A stretch of DNA of 64,000 nucleotides from Xylophilus sp. GW821-FHT01B05. Lineage in GTDB: Bacteria > Pseudomonadota > Gammaproteobacteria > Burkholderiales > Burkholderiaceae_C. Both the position numbers and the translations under genes were made by a program. A model generated the notes under the pieces. It had not been told where the DNA came from. It did not search any database and saw nothing but the letters and a program-made list of their open reading frames with translations. Positions 41,769 through 50,277 of the stretch are shown in pieces. Location of the stretch: contig CP152408.1 of assembly GCA_038961845.1 (NCBI GenBank), positions 1,116,001-1,180,000 on the forward strand. The letters are read 5' to 3'. The number at the start of each line of letters is the position of its first letter. The first letter of the stretch is position 1.

Positions 41769-42557
41769 ATGAGCTTCACCAAACTGCAACTGAGCTTCGA
41801 AGGCGCCATCGCCCGCATCTGGCTCGACCAGCCCGATGCCCGCAACGCCTTTGACGATGCCGTGATCGCCGAGCTGACGCAGGCCTTCATCGACGCCGGT
41901 GCCGCGCCGCAGGTAAAAGCCATCGTGCTCGGCGCCAACGGCCCGGCCTTCTGCGCGGGCGCCAACCTTAACTGGATGCGCCGCATGGCCGACTACACGC
42001 GCGACGAGAACATCGCCGACGCGGGCAAGCTGGCCGCCATGCTGCGCACCATTGCCGAGTGCCCCAAGCCCACCATCGCGCGCGTGCAGGGCGACGTGTA
42101 TGCGGGCGGCATGGGCCTGGTGGCCGCATGCGACATGGCGGTGAGCGTGGATACGGCCTGGTACTGCCTGAGCGAGGTCAAGATCGGCCTGGTGCCCGCC
42201 ACCATCAGCCCCTACGTGCTGCGCGCCATGGGCACGCGTGCTTCGCAACGCTACTTCCTCACGGCCGAGCGCTTTACTGCGGCCGAGGCGCAGCGCATCG
42301 GCTTTGTGCATGAAGTGGTGGCGGCTGACGCGCTTGATGCCAAGGTTGATGAGCTGTTGAAGGCGCTGACCGGCGCAAGCCCAGCCGCCGTGCGCGCCTG
42401 CAAGCAGCTGATCGCCGACGTTGCAGGCCGCGAGATTGACGACGCCCTGATCGCCAAGACCGTCGAAGGCATCGCCGACATCCGCGCCAGCGACGAAGGC
42501 CGCGAGGGCGTGCAGGCCTTCCTGCAAAAACGCAAACCCTCCTGGATCATGGGCTGA
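41769..42557 (+). CDS. liuC: Methylglutaconyl-CoA hydratase (enoyl-CoA hydratase family)
   Basis: A 262-residue crotonase-fold hydratase. Oxyanion-hole motifs: AFCAGANLNWMRRM (about 63-76) and GDVYAGGMGLVAACDMA (about 108-124), followed by CLSEVKIGLVPATISPYV. The LNWM signature is common in methylglutaconyl-CoA hydratases of liu clusters, and its location between the two carboxylase subunit genes supports that role. ATG 41769 is favoured over an upstream in-frame start lacking conservation. Confidence 0.88.
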   Translation: MSFTKLQLSFEGAIARIWLDQPDARNAFDDAVIAELTQAFIDAGAAPQVKAIVLGANGPAFCAGANLNWMRRMADYTRDENIADAGKLAAMLRTIAECPKPTIARVQGDVYAGGMGLVAACDMAVSVDTAWYCLSEVKIGLVPATISPYVLRAMGTRASQRYFLTAERFTAAEAQRIGFVHEVVAADALDAKVDELLKALTGASPAAVRACKQLIADVAGREIDDALIAKTVEGIADIRASDEGREGVQAFLQKRKPSWIMG

Positions 42558-42571
42558 CCCAAGACCGCACC

Positions 42572-43255
42572 ATGCACTCCGCACTCGACCTTCCCCAACT
42601 GCTGGCACTGGCCGCCGCCATCGGCTGGGCCAGCGGCGTGCGCTTGTACCTGGTGGTGCTGCTGGTGGGGCTGGCGGGCCGGCTCGACTGGTTGCCGCTG
42701 CCGGCCGGGCTGCAACTGCTGACGCACCCGGCGGTGATCGCGGTGAGCGGCTTCATGGTGATGGTGGAGTTTCTGGCCGACAAGGTGCCGGGCGTGGATT
42801 CGCTGTGGGACGCGGTGCACACGGTGATCCGCATTCCCGCCGGCGCGGCGCTGGCGGCTGGCCTGTTCAGCGCCGACAACAGCACGATGGCCGTGGTCGC
42901 AGCCCTGCTGGGAGGCGGCCTGGCCGCCACCGCGCATGCCACCAAGGCCACTACGCGCGCGGCCATCAACACCTCGCCCGAGCCCTTCAGCAATGTCGGC
43001 GCTTCGCTGACCGAAGACGCCATGGTGCCTACCGCCCAGTGGCTGTCGGTGGCGCACCCCCTGGTCTTTGCCGTGCTGCTGATCGTGGTGCTGGCGATCT
43101 GCCTGTGGCTGATCCACAAGAGCTGGCGCTTTCTGCGCCGCCTGTTCACGCGCATGGCGCGCATTTTTAGCGGCAAGCCTGATCCGGGCGTGGCGCCTGC
43201 ATCGTCCTCTCCTGGAGACATTCCTGATGTTTACAAAAATCCTGATCGCCAATAG
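42572..43255 (+). CDS. DUF4126 family membrane protein
   Basis: A 227-residue protein with about five hydrophobic segments: AIGWASGVRLYLVVLLVGLAG, AVIAVSGFMVMVEFLAD, GAALAAGLFSADN, AVVAALLGGGLAAT and VFAVLLIVVLAICLWLI. The family has no settled function. Its start is 14 bp after the hydratase stop and its last 29 bp overlap the carboxylase alpha gene, so it is cotranscribed with leucine catabolism genes. The C-terminal 40 residues are polar and Pro/Ser-rich. Confidence 0.82.
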   Translation: MHSALDLPQLLALAAAIGWASGVRLYLVVLLVGLAGRLDWLPLPAGLQLLTHPAVIAVSGFMVMVEFLADKVPGVDSLWDAVHTVIRIPAGAALAAGLFSADNSTMAVVAALLGGGLAATAHATKATTRAAINTSPEPFSNVGASLTEDAMVPTAQWLSVAHPLVFAVLLIVVLAICLWLIHKSWRFLRRLFTRMARIFSGKPDPGVAPASSSPGDIPDVYKNPDRQ

Positions 43256-45221
43256 AGGCGAGATCGCCTGCCGTGTCGCCGCCACCGCGCGCCGCATGGG
43301 CATACGCACCGTGGCGGTCTATTCCGACGCCGACGCGCATGCCAAGCATGTCGCCGCCTGCGACGAAGCCGTGCATGTGGGCGGCAGCGCGCCCAAGGAC
43401 AGCTACCTGCAGTGGCAGCGCATCCTTGATGCGGCCAAGGCCACCGGCGCGCAGGCGGTGCACCCGGGCTACGGTTTTCTCAGCGAGAACGACGACTTCG
43501 CCCAGGCCTGCGCCGATGCCGGCCTGGTCTTTATCGGCCCGCCGCCCTCGGCCATACGCGCCATGGGGCTCAAGGCCGAATCCAAGCAGTTGATGGAGAA
43601 GGCCGGTGTGCCCCTGGTGCCCGGCTACCACGGTGCCGACCAGGACTCGGACCTGTTGCAGCGCGAGGCCGACCGCATTGGCTACCCGGTGCTGATCAAG
43701 GCCAGCGCCGGCGGCGGTGGCAAGGGCATGCGCGCGGTGGAGCGCTCGGAAGACTTCGCCGCCGCGCTGGCCTCTTGCCGGCGCGAGGCCATCAACAGCT
43801 TTGGCGACGACGCCGTGCTGGTCGAGAAGTACGTGCAGCGCCCGCGCCATATCGAGATCCAGGTGTTCGGCGATACGCAGGGCGAGGTGGTTTACCTGTT
43901 CGAGCGCGACTGCTCGGTGCAGCGCCGCCACCAGAAGGTGCTGGAAGAAGCCCCCGCGCCCGGCATGACCGAGGCCATGCGCCAGCAGATGGGCGCGGCC
44001 GCAGTGGCAGCGGCCAAGGCCGTGGGCTATGTCGGCGCCGGCACGGTGGAATTCATCGTCGAGCAGCGAGCCGACAACTCCATGAATTTTTTCTTCATGG
44101 AAATGAACACCCGCCTGCAGGTGGAGCACCCGGTGACCGAGGCCATCACCGGCCTGGATCTGGTCGAGTGGCAATTGCGCGTGGCTGTTGGCGAGCCGCT
44201 GCCGCTGCGCCAGGACCAATTGCGCATCCACGGCCATGCGATCGAGGCGCGCATCTGCGCAGAGAACCCCGACAACAGTTTTCTGCCCACCACCGGCAGC
44301 CTGCAGGTCTACGCCAAGCCGGTGGCCACGGCGTTTGAGCGTGGCCTGGTGCGCATCGATGACGGCGTGCGCCAGGGCGACGCGATCTCGCCCTTCTACG
44401 ACTCGATGGTGGCCAAGCTGATCGTGCACGGCGCCACGCGCGAAGAGGCGCTGGCGCGGCTGGATGCGGCGCTGGCGCAGATGCACATCGTCGGCCTGCA
44501 GACCAACGTGCAGTTCCTGCGCCGCGTGCTGGCCAGCCCATCTTTTGCGCAGGCGCGGCTCGACACCGCGCTGATCGAGCGTGAACGCGCCGTGCTGTTC
44601 GACCAGGAGCCGCTGGGCCTGCCGCTGGCCACCGCTGCCGCCGTGGCGCATGCGCTGCAGGCCGAGGCCGCACAGGAGACGGCGGACCCGTTCAGCCGCC
44701 GCGACGGCTGGCGTTCGCACGGGCCGATGCTGCGGCGCTTTGACTTTGAATTCCACGGGGAGCCGGTGCAGGCCCAACTGACCCGCCAGCGCGATGCCAC
44801 GCTGCAATTGGCAGTGGGCGACACCCGGGCCGCATTCGCGTGGACGGCAGTGGGCGAGGGCGCGCTGGACCTGCAGTTGGGCGAGCGGCGCGCCACCGTA
44901 AAAATTTACCAAAAAGAGGCTGAAGTTCACGTCTTCTCTGGGCAAGGTGCTACACAAATCGTAGTGATAGACCCGCTCGCCCATGCCGGCGACGCCCATG
45001 CAGAAGCCGGCCGCCTGACCGCACCCATGCCGGGCAAGGTCGTGTCCTTCGCCGTCAAGGCCGGCGACACCGTCAGCAAGGGCCAGCCGCTGGCGGTGAT
45101 GGAGGCGATGAAGATGGAGCACACCATTGCCGCGCCGGCGGATGGCGTGGTGGAGGAGCTGCTTTATCTGCCTGGTGACCAAGTCATTGAAGGAGCGGAA
45201 CTGCTGCGCCTGGCGGCATGA
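43227..45221 (+). CDS. liuD: Methylcrotonyl-CoA carboxylase, alpha (biotin carboxylase/biotinyl) subunit
   Basis: A 664-residue subunit. The biotin carboxylase domain (residues 1 to about 450) has the ATP-grasp loop KASAGGGGKGMR and the MEMNTRLQVEHPVTE site. A BT linker domain follows and the biotin-carrier domain ends the protein, with biotinyl Lys629 in EAMKMEH. It carboxylates biotin with bicarbonate and ATP. Residues about 558-581 (KIYQKEAEVHVFSGQGAT..) are encoded by an AT-rich stretch whose left part resembles the family 1 repeat. Start ATG 43227 after GGAGAC. Confidence 0.95.
   Translation: MFTKILIANRGEIACRVAATARRMGIRTVAVYSDADAHAKHVAACDEAVHVGGSAPKDSYLQWQRILDAAKATGAQAVHPGYGFLSENDDFAQACADAGLVFIGPPPSAIRAMGLKAESKQLMEKAGVPLVPGYHGADQDSDLLQREADRIGYPVLIKASAGGGGKGMRAVERSEDFAAALASCRREAINSFGDDAVLVEKYVQRPRHIEIQVFGDTQGEVVYLFERDCSVQRRHQKVLEEAPAPGMTEAMRQQMGAAAVAAAKAVGYVGAGTVEFIVEQRADNSMNFFFMEMNTRLQVEHPVTEAITGLDLVEWQLRVAVGEPLPLRQDQLRIHGHAIEARICAENPDNSFLPTTGSLQVYAKPVATAFERGLVRIDDGVRQGDAISPFYDSMVAKLIVHGATREEALARLDAALAQMHIVGLQTNVQFLRRVLASPSFAQARLDTALIERERAVLFDQEPLGLPLATAAAVAHALQAEAAQETADPFSRRDGWRSHGPMLRRFDFEFHGEPVQAQLTRQRDATLQLAVGDTRAAFAWTAVGEGALDLQLGERRATVKIYQKEAEVHVFSGQGATQIVVIDPLAHAGDAHAEAGRLTAPMPGKVVSFAVKAGDTVSKGQPLAVMEAMKMEHTIAAPADGVVEELLYLPGDQVIEGAELLRLAA
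44899..44970 (+). repeat. Possible degenerate family 1 repeat inside the carboxylase alpha gene
   Basis: AAAAATTTACCAAAAAGAGGCTGAAG matches the left block of the repeat; CTGGGC follows at about the right distance, but the palindromic AGCCCAGG half and the TTAGCTAT block are lost. The tail GTAGTGATAG is AT-rich. It may be a decayed copy or chance; the drop in GC against neighbouring codons is clear. Confidence 0.45.
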
Positions 45222-45252
45222 GGCTGCCGCGGCGGTGGCAGACTCCAGGCCC

Positions 45253-46173
45253 ATGAATATCACCTTCTGCTGCACCGGCACCAAAGCCGCTCCCTGGATA
45301 GCAGGCCTGCAGGCCGCGTTCCCCGATGCCACCGTCACCGAATGGGCGCCCGGCGCGCCGCTGGCCGACTACGCCGTGGTCTGGGGGCCGCCCCAGCAAT
45401 TCATGGACGAGCAAACCGCCCTGCGCGGCATCTTCAATATCGGCGCGGGCGTGGATGCGCTGATGGCCTTGCGCCTGCCGGCGGGCGTGCCCGTGGTGCG
45501 GTTGGACGACGTTGGCATGGCGGTGCAGATGGCCGAGTTCGTCACGCATGCGCTGGTGCGCCATTTCCGCGAGCTGGATGGCTACGAGGGCGATGTGGCG
45601 GCTGGCCGCTGGTCCTACCGCAAGCCGCGCAGCCGCGCCGACTTCCCCGTGGGCGTGATGGGCCTGGGCGTGCTCGGCCAGCGCGTGGCGCAGGCGCTGC
45701 GCGTGTTCGACTTCCCGGTGCGCGGCTGGAGCCGCTCGCCCAAGGCGGTGGAGGGCGTGCAGTGCTTCTCGGGCGAGGCGCAGTTCAATGACTTTCTGGC
45801 CGGTACGCAGGCGCTGGTCTGCCTGCTGCCGCTCACGCCGGATACCGAAAACATCATGCGGCGCGAAACCCTGTCGCGCCTGCTGCCCGGCGCCTATGTG
45901 GTCAATGTGGCGCGCGGCGGCCATCTGGTGGAAGAAGACCTGATCCCGCTGATCGACGCAGGCCACATCGCCGGCGCCGCGCTCGACGTGTTCCGCACCG
46001 AACCACTGCCAGCCGCCCACCCGTTCTGGGCGCACCCCAAGATCACCGTCACGCCGCACACCTCGGCCCGCACCCTGCGCGAGGAAAGCATCGCCCAGAT
46101 CGTCGGCAAGATCCGCGCGCTGGCGCAGGGCGCGCCTATTGCAGGCGTGGTGGACCCGGGGCGGGGGTACTGA
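45253..46173 (+). CDS. ghrA: Glyoxylate/hydroxypyruvate reductase A-like (D-2-hydroxyacid dehydrogenase)
   Basis: A 306-residue NAD(P)H-dependent reductase. The nucleotide-binding GVMGLGVLGQRVAQAL lies near residues 137-152; the catalytic set is Arg in NVARGGHLVEEDL, Glu in FRTEPLP and His in VTPHTSA. It lacks the N-terminal catalytic extension of SerA types, matching GhrA. It converts glyoxylate or hydroxypyruvate to glycolate or glycerate. It starts 31 bp after liuD but belongs to a different pathway. Confidence 0.9.
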   Translation: MNITFCCTGTKAAPWIAGLQAAFPDATVTEWAPGAPLADYAVVWGPPQQFMDEQTALRGIFNIGAGVDALMALRLPAGVPVVRLDDVGMAVQMAEFVTHALVRHFRELDGYEGDVAAGRWSYRKPRSRADFPVGVMGLGVLGQRVAQALRVFDFPVRGWSRSPKAVEGVQCFSGEAQFNDFLAGTQALVCLLPLTPDTENIMRRETLSRLLPGAYVVNVARGGHLVEEDLIPLIDAGHIAGAALDVFRTEPLPAAHPFWAHPKITVTPHTSARTLREESIAQIVGKIRALAQGAPIAGVVDPGRGY

Positions 46174-46194
46174 TCAGTAGATGTTTCTGAAAAT

Positions 46195-46229
46195 GCTTCA
46201 ATCGTAGTTGTTTAAACTACAATTGAAGC
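46195..46229. promoter_or_regulatory. 35-bp near-perfect palindrome, candidate autoregulatory operator
   Basis: GCTTCAAT at the left pairs with ATTGAAGC at the right, and GTAGTT with AACTAC; 14 of 17 possible base pairs match around a centre at 46212. It is AT-rich and ends 14 bp before the ATG of the wHTH-nucleotidyltransferase gene, where a dimeric winged-helix protein could block its own promoter. Confidence 0.75.
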
Positions 46230-46243
46230 AATTAAGGCTCCAT

Positions 46244-46846
46244 ATGCTGACCGACCTTCTCTTTGGAAACTACCGCAAGAAGGTGCTGAGCCTGCTGCTG
46301 CTCAACCCCGATACCGACTACCACGTGCGTGAGTTGGCGCGGCTCACCGACACCGCTCCCGGCACCTTGCACAAGGAACTGTCCCGCCTGGCTGAAGCCG
46401 GCTTGCTGCTGCGCAAGGCCCAGGGCAACCAGGTGCGCTACCAGGCCAACAGGCAGTGCCCGGTGTTTGAAGAGCTGGCTGGCCTGATGCGCAAGACCAC
46501 GGGCGCTGCCGAAGTGCTGGCCCAGGCACTGGCGCCCTTGGCGCCGCCCGTGGCGCTGATCTTTGGCTCGGTGGCCCGCGGTACGGAAACCGCCAGCAGT
46601 GATATCGACCTGTTGGTGCTTGCAGACCTGGGCTTTGCCGATGTCGTCAAGGCCACCTACCCCGCGCAAGCCGCCCTGGGCCGTGAGATCAATCCTGTTG
46701 TGTACAGCGCCGCCGAATTCCAGCGCCGCCTGCAAGAGGGCGACCCTTTCGTCCTGGATGTGCTGGCGCACCCGAAGATTTTCTTGAGGGGAACCGAACA
46801 TGACCTTGGCCAACTTGCTGGCGATCCAGCGTCTGCAGGCGTTTAA
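46244..46846 (+). CDS. wHTH-nucleotidyltransferase fusion (MNT-type antitoxin candidate)
   Basis: A 200-residue protein. Residues 10-70 form a winged helix (DYHVRELARLTDTAPGTLHKELSRLAEAGLL), then a minimal nucleotidyltransferase domain with the pol-beta motif GSVARGTETASSDIDLLVL (Gly108-Ser109, Asp120, Asp122) and a third acidic residue in REINPVVYS. MNT proteins paired with HEPN toxins act as antitoxins, in known type VII systems by adenylylating the toxin. Here the antitoxin candidate carries its own DNA-binding domain. The next gene overlaps by 47 bp. ATG 46244 is the first start after the palindrome. Confidence 0.82.
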   Translation: MLTDLLFGNYRKKVLSLLLLNPDTDYHVRELARLTDTAPGTLHKELSRLAEAGLLLRKAQGNQVRYQANRQCPVFEELAGLMRKTTGAAEVLAQALAPLAPPVALIFGSVARGTETASSDIDLLVLADLGFADVVKATYPAQAALGREINPVVYSAAEFQRRLQEGDPFVLDVLAHPKIFLRGTEHDLGQLAGDPASAGV

Positions 46847-47267
46847 CGCCACCCCAGCGGGGGTGCAGCGCCTGCTGGCTGCTGCTGCGCGCAACCTGGC
46901 CGATGCGCAGCTCCAGGCCTTGAGCCCAGAAAACCGCTTTGACGCTGCCTACAAAGCCATCCTGCAATGCGCCATGCTGGGCCTTTGGGCGCACGGCTAC
47001 CGCACCTCTACGCAGCAGCCCGGGCACCACCAGACGGCGCTGCAGGCCCTGCCGCTGACCATGGGCTTGCCGAACGACGTGATCATCGTGCTCGATGCGC
47101 TGCGCAAGCAACGCAACCTGAATGACTACGAGGGCGATCCGGTGGGCGACGCCGTGGTGGCCGAATGCATTGCCCAGGCGGGGCAATTGCTGGCCCATAC
47201 ACGCCAGTGCTTGCAAAGCCAGTTTCCCCATTTGCTGGCAGCACAAGTCGCCGGGCCACAAATCTAA
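46800..47267 (+). CDS. HEPN-domain protein (toxin candidate, partner of the MNT gene)
   Basis: A 155-residue all-alpha protein. The helix around AYKAILQCAMLGLWAHGYR and the motif LRKQRNLNDYEG near residues 101-111 (Arg105, Asn106, Tyr110) fit the RNxxxY variant of the HEPN active site (generic form RX4-6H), as in SAV_6107-like HEPN proteins. HEPN toxins are usually RNases, but activity with Tyr instead of His is uncertain. It starts inside the MNT gene, in another frame, after GAGGGG. Convergent with the exporter 8 bp downstream. Confidence 0.75.
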   Translation: MTLANLLAIQRLQAFNATPAGVQRLLAAAARNLADAQLQALSPENRFDAAYKAILQCAMLGLWAHGYRTSTQQPGHHQTALQALPLTMGLPNDVIIVLDALRKQRNLNDYEGDPVGDAVVAECIAQAGQLLAHTRQCLQSQFPHLLAAQVAGPQI

Positions 47268-47275
47268 AGTGCCTG

Positions 47276-48091
47276 CTACTGCACCAGCATGCTCAGCATG
47301 ACCGCCACCAGCAACCCGACATAAACCCACGCATGCACCCGATCCGGTATGCCGCCGATATACCGGCTGGCCAGGCGTATGCCCAGCAGTGATCCCGCGG
47401 CCAGCACGGCAAAGGCGAGCAGGTCCACATAGCCCGCATGCCAGGGCCCGAGGGCCACGGGGTGAACCCAGGCCATGGCCATGTAGGTGGCGGTGCCGAT
47501 GATGGCCACCGGCAGGCTCAAGGGGTTGGCCATGGCGGTGGCGCGGGTCATGCTGAAGCCGCGGCGGCGCAGCAGTGGCACCGTCATGACGCTGCCGCCC
47601 ACGCCCAGGAAGGTGGCGACCAGGCCAATGACCAGGCCGCCGCCCACCGTTTGTGTGGGCCCAAGCGGCTGCGGCGAAGTGGCCTCTTGCCGGGACATAA
47701 AGCCCCGGCGCAGCAGGCAATCCACGATGGTGATGCCAAGGTAGACCACGAAGGCCCAGCGGATGAAGCTTGCGCTTGCCATGGTCGCCGCCGCAGCGCC
47801 CAGCACCGCGCCCAGCCCGATAAAGCCCGCCAGCGGCCGGATCGCCGGCCACACGATATTGCCGGCCCGCGCATGCCGCCGCGTGGCGGCCAGGGCGTTG
47901 ACCACCATCACACAGGTGGAGGTGGCTACGGCAATGTGCATGGCGGATTCGCCCACCGGGCTGTGCACGCCGTAGGCGGCGCTGAGCACGCGGTAGAGCA
48001 GGGGTACCACCACGAAGCCGCCGCCAAAGCCAAACAGCACGGTGGTGACGCCGCTCAGGCCGCCAAACAGTGCCAACAAGAGATACAGCAT
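47276..48091 (-). CDS. TSUP-family transporter (sulfite exporter TauE/SafE-like)
   Basis: A 271-residue membrane protein with about eight helices in two repeats, each with the glycine-rich TSUP motif: FGFGGGFVVVPLL (about 21-33) and FLGVGGSVMTVPLL (about 166-179). TSUP proteins export or import sulfite, sulfonates or other small organic anions. The ATG at 48091 (MLYLLLALFGG) has AAGGA ten bases upstream; the TTG at 48109 would put the RBS inside the gene. Divergent from an AraC regulator, which may control it. Confidence 0.88.
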   Translation of the reverse strand: MLYLLLALFGGLSGVTTVLFGFGGGFVVVPLLYRVLSAAYGVHSPVGESAMHIAVATSTCVMVVNALAATRRHARAGNIVWPAIRPLAGFIGLGAVLGAAAATMASASFIRWAFVVYLGITIVDCLLRRGFMSRQEATSPQPLGPTQTVGGGLVIGLVATFLGVGGSVMTVPLLRRRGFSMTRATAMANPLSLPVAIIGTATYMAMAWVHPVALGPWHAGYVDLLAFAVLAAGSLLGIRLASRYIGGIPDRVHAWVYVGLLVAVMLSMLVQ

Positions 48092-48206
48092 CGCGTCCCA
48101 TCCTTTCAAGATGAGGCAACGATAGGCGCGGGCCGCCTGGCCTGCATTCGCATCCTGGTCAACAATGTTTGCGTTTCAGCCAAGCTGCACCACCGCGTGC
48201 CAAACC

Positions 48207-48971
48207 ATGCGCAACGCCCATATCGACCAGTTCGACCACATCGCCCGGCCGGTGCTGGCCATAGGCAGCGACTACGCGCAAGGGCAGCGCCTGCCGCCGC
48301 ACGCGCACCGCCGCGCGCAGTTGCTGTACGGCGCCACGGGCGTGATGCAGGTGGCGACGCAGGAGGGCGCCTGGGTTGTGCCGCCGCAGCGCGCGGTATG
48401 GATACCGGCGGGTGTGCAGCACGAGGTGCGGATGCTGGGCGTGAGCACGCGCAGCCTGTACATAGAGCCGGCGGCCGTGCCGGCGCGCAGCGGTGGCTGC
48501 GAGGTGGTCGGTGTATCGCCACTGCTGCGGCAATTGCTGATGGAGGCGGTGGACCTGCCCGCTGAATACGACCAGCGCGGCCGCGACGGCGCGCTGATGG
48601 CCTTGCTGCTGCACGAGGTGGCGCGCATGCCGGCGCTGCCCCTGCACATTCCGCTGCCGCGCGATGCCCGCCTGCTGCCGCTGTGCCAGGCCTTTCTGCA
48701 GCAGCCCGACGCGCACGGCTCGCCGCAGGCTTGGGCGCAGCGCCTGCACATGAGCGACCGCAGCTTCAGCCGCCTGTTCCGCACGCAGACCGGCATGGCC
48801 TTTTCTGAATGGCGCCAGCGTGCCTGCGTGGTGCTGGCACTGGCCCGGCTGGCCGCGGGCGAGCCGGTGACCAGCATTGCCATGGACTTTGGCTACGACA
48901 GCCCGGCTGCGTTCTCGACCATGTTCCGGCGCGTGCTGGGGCAAGCACCTACGGCCTACCTCGCGGGCTAG
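48207..48971 (+). CDS. AraC-family regulator with N-terminal cupin (first of two)
   Basis: A 254-residue regulator. The cupin half (about residues 20-110) includes PPHAHRRAQLLYGATGVM and VVPPQRAVWIPAGVQHEVRM. The C-terminal HTH pair includes LHMSDRSFSRLFRTQTGMAFSEW and IAMDFGYDSPAAFSTMFRRVLGQAPTAYL. A second ATG at 48165 is possible but the extension is unlike homologues. It is a paralogue of the regulator at 50278. Its TAG stop shares the four bases CTAG with the stop of the convergent MFS gene. Confidence 0.87.
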   Translation: MRNAHIDQFDHIARPVLAIGSDYAQGQRLPPHAHRRAQLLYGATGVMQVATQEGAWVVPPQRAVWIPAGVQHEVRMLGVSTRSLYIEPAAVPARSGGCEVVGVSPLLRQLLMEAVDLPAEYDQRGRDGALMALLLHEVARMPALPLHIPLPRDARLLPLCQAFLQQPDAHGSPQAWAQRLHMSDRSFSRLFRTQTGMAFSEWRQRACVVLALARLAAGEPVTSIAMDFGYDSPAAFSTMFRRVLGQAPTAYLAG

Positions 48972-50140
48972 GCCGCCGCAGGAGCCACTGGCATGTGCGG
49001 CGCCCGGTTGCGCAGCCGGAAGGCCAGCAGTGCCGCCGCGCCCAGCACGCACAGCACGGCCGTCAGCGTGAAGCGCAGGCCGCGCGCGTCCGACAGCAGG
49101 CCAAACAGTGGCGACACCAGCCCGCCCACCGACAGCGCCAGCCCCAGGCTGATGCCACTGGCCGTGGCCGGGTTGCGCGGCAGGTAGTCCTGTGCCAGCG
49201 TCACCTGCGCCGCGAACGGCAGGAACATGGCCACGCCCAGGCCGGCGGTGCAGAGCAGTGCCACCACCGGGTTGGGCGCTGCGACCAGGCCCGCCAGCAT
49301 CGGCAGCGCCAGCAGGTAACCGGCGCGGATCGGCCGCATGCGCCCGAAGCGGTCACCCAGCCAGCCGCCCGACAGCGTGCCCACCGCGCCCGCGGCGGTG
49401 AAGGATGTCAGCACCGCCGCACCCATGAAGGCCGAGCCACCCAGCTCGCGGCTCACGTACAGCGACAGCATCGACAGCACCGTGACATAGGGAATCGACC
49501 AGCCCACGATGGTCGCCACCAGCAGGCTGAAGGCACGCCAGTCGTTCTGCGCCATGGGCTGCAGCCGGGTGCGCGCAGTGCCGGCCGGCAACGCCGCCGG
49601 TGCGCTGCGCCTGTTGGCGGCCCACCAGACCGCGCCCATCAGCAGCGCCGGGATGCCCAGCAGATAGCTGTGCGACAGCCCCAGCGCACCCACCACCACG
49701 GCCGCCAGCAGCGGCGCAAACGAGGCGCCAATGGTGCCGCCGACCGAGAACACGCTCATCGCCTTTTGCGAGGCGCCACCGGCCGCGCGCGCGGCCACGG
49801 TGGCGGGCGGGTGGTAGGCCGCAATGCCCAGGCCGCACAGCGCCATCGCCAGCCAGGTCAGCAGATAGCTGTCGCCCATGCCGGCCAGCACCACGCCGAA
49901 TGCGGCCAGCAAAAAGCCGGTCGGCACCAGCCAACTGCGCGGGTGGCGGTCGGCATACAGGCCGAACAGCGGCTGCACCACGCTGGACAAACCCGTGGCC
50001 GCCAGCATCAGCCCGCTGACCGCCGCGTAGCTGTAGCCGCGCTCCAGCACCATGAAGGGCAGCAGGGCAGGCACCAGCCCCTGGTACAGGTCATTGACGG
50101 CATGCGTGCCGGTCAGCAGGCCCAGGCGGCGCTTGTTCAT
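48968..50140 (-). CDS. MFS transporter, fosmidomycin-resistance (Fsr)-like
   Basis: A 390-residue major-facilitator protein with 12 predicted helices. The start LLTGTHAVNDLYQGLVPALLPFM matches the Fsr group's HxxND motif, and the loop 2-3 motif is FGLYADRHPRSW. Fsr-type pumps export drugs or small metabolites; the substrate is unknown. ATG 50140 is chosen because the longer open frame runs into the divergent regulator region. It is bracketed by two AraC paralogues, convergent with one and divergent from the other. Confidence 0.88.
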   Translation of the reverse strand: MNKRRLGLLTGTHAVNDLYQGLVPALLPFMVLERGYSYAAVSGLMLAATGLSSVVQPLFGLYADRHPRSWLVPTGFLLAAFGVVLAGMGDSYLLTWLAMALCGLGIAAYHPPATVAARAAGGASQKAMSVFSVGGTIGASFAPLLAAVVVGALGLSHSYLLGIPALLMGAVWWAANRRSAPAALPAGTARTRLQPMAQNDWRAFSLLVATIVGWSIPYVTVLSMLSLYVSRELGGSAFMGAAVLTSFTAAGAVGTLSGGWLGDRFGRMRPIRAGYLLALPMLAGLVAAPNPVVALLCTAGLGVAMFLPFAAQVTLAQDYLPRNPATASGISLGLALSVGGLVSPLFGLLSDARGLRFTLTAVLCVLGAAALLAFRLRNRAPHMPVAPAAA

Positions 50141-50277
50141 GGATGTGCTCCCGGGCCGGGGCGGCGTTGCGGGGAGGGGGAAAACCGAGTCATTCAATGG
50201 CCTCTTGGTGGAAAAAAGCCATGCTAGGAAGCCAGCCCAAGATAATCTCGCTACGAAGTAACAAACATCGTCGAGAA

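Noticed and set aside
43167..45338. A minus-strand open frame of 723 codons opposite liuD
   Set aside because: Shadow of the biotin carboxylase gene with no domain of its own.
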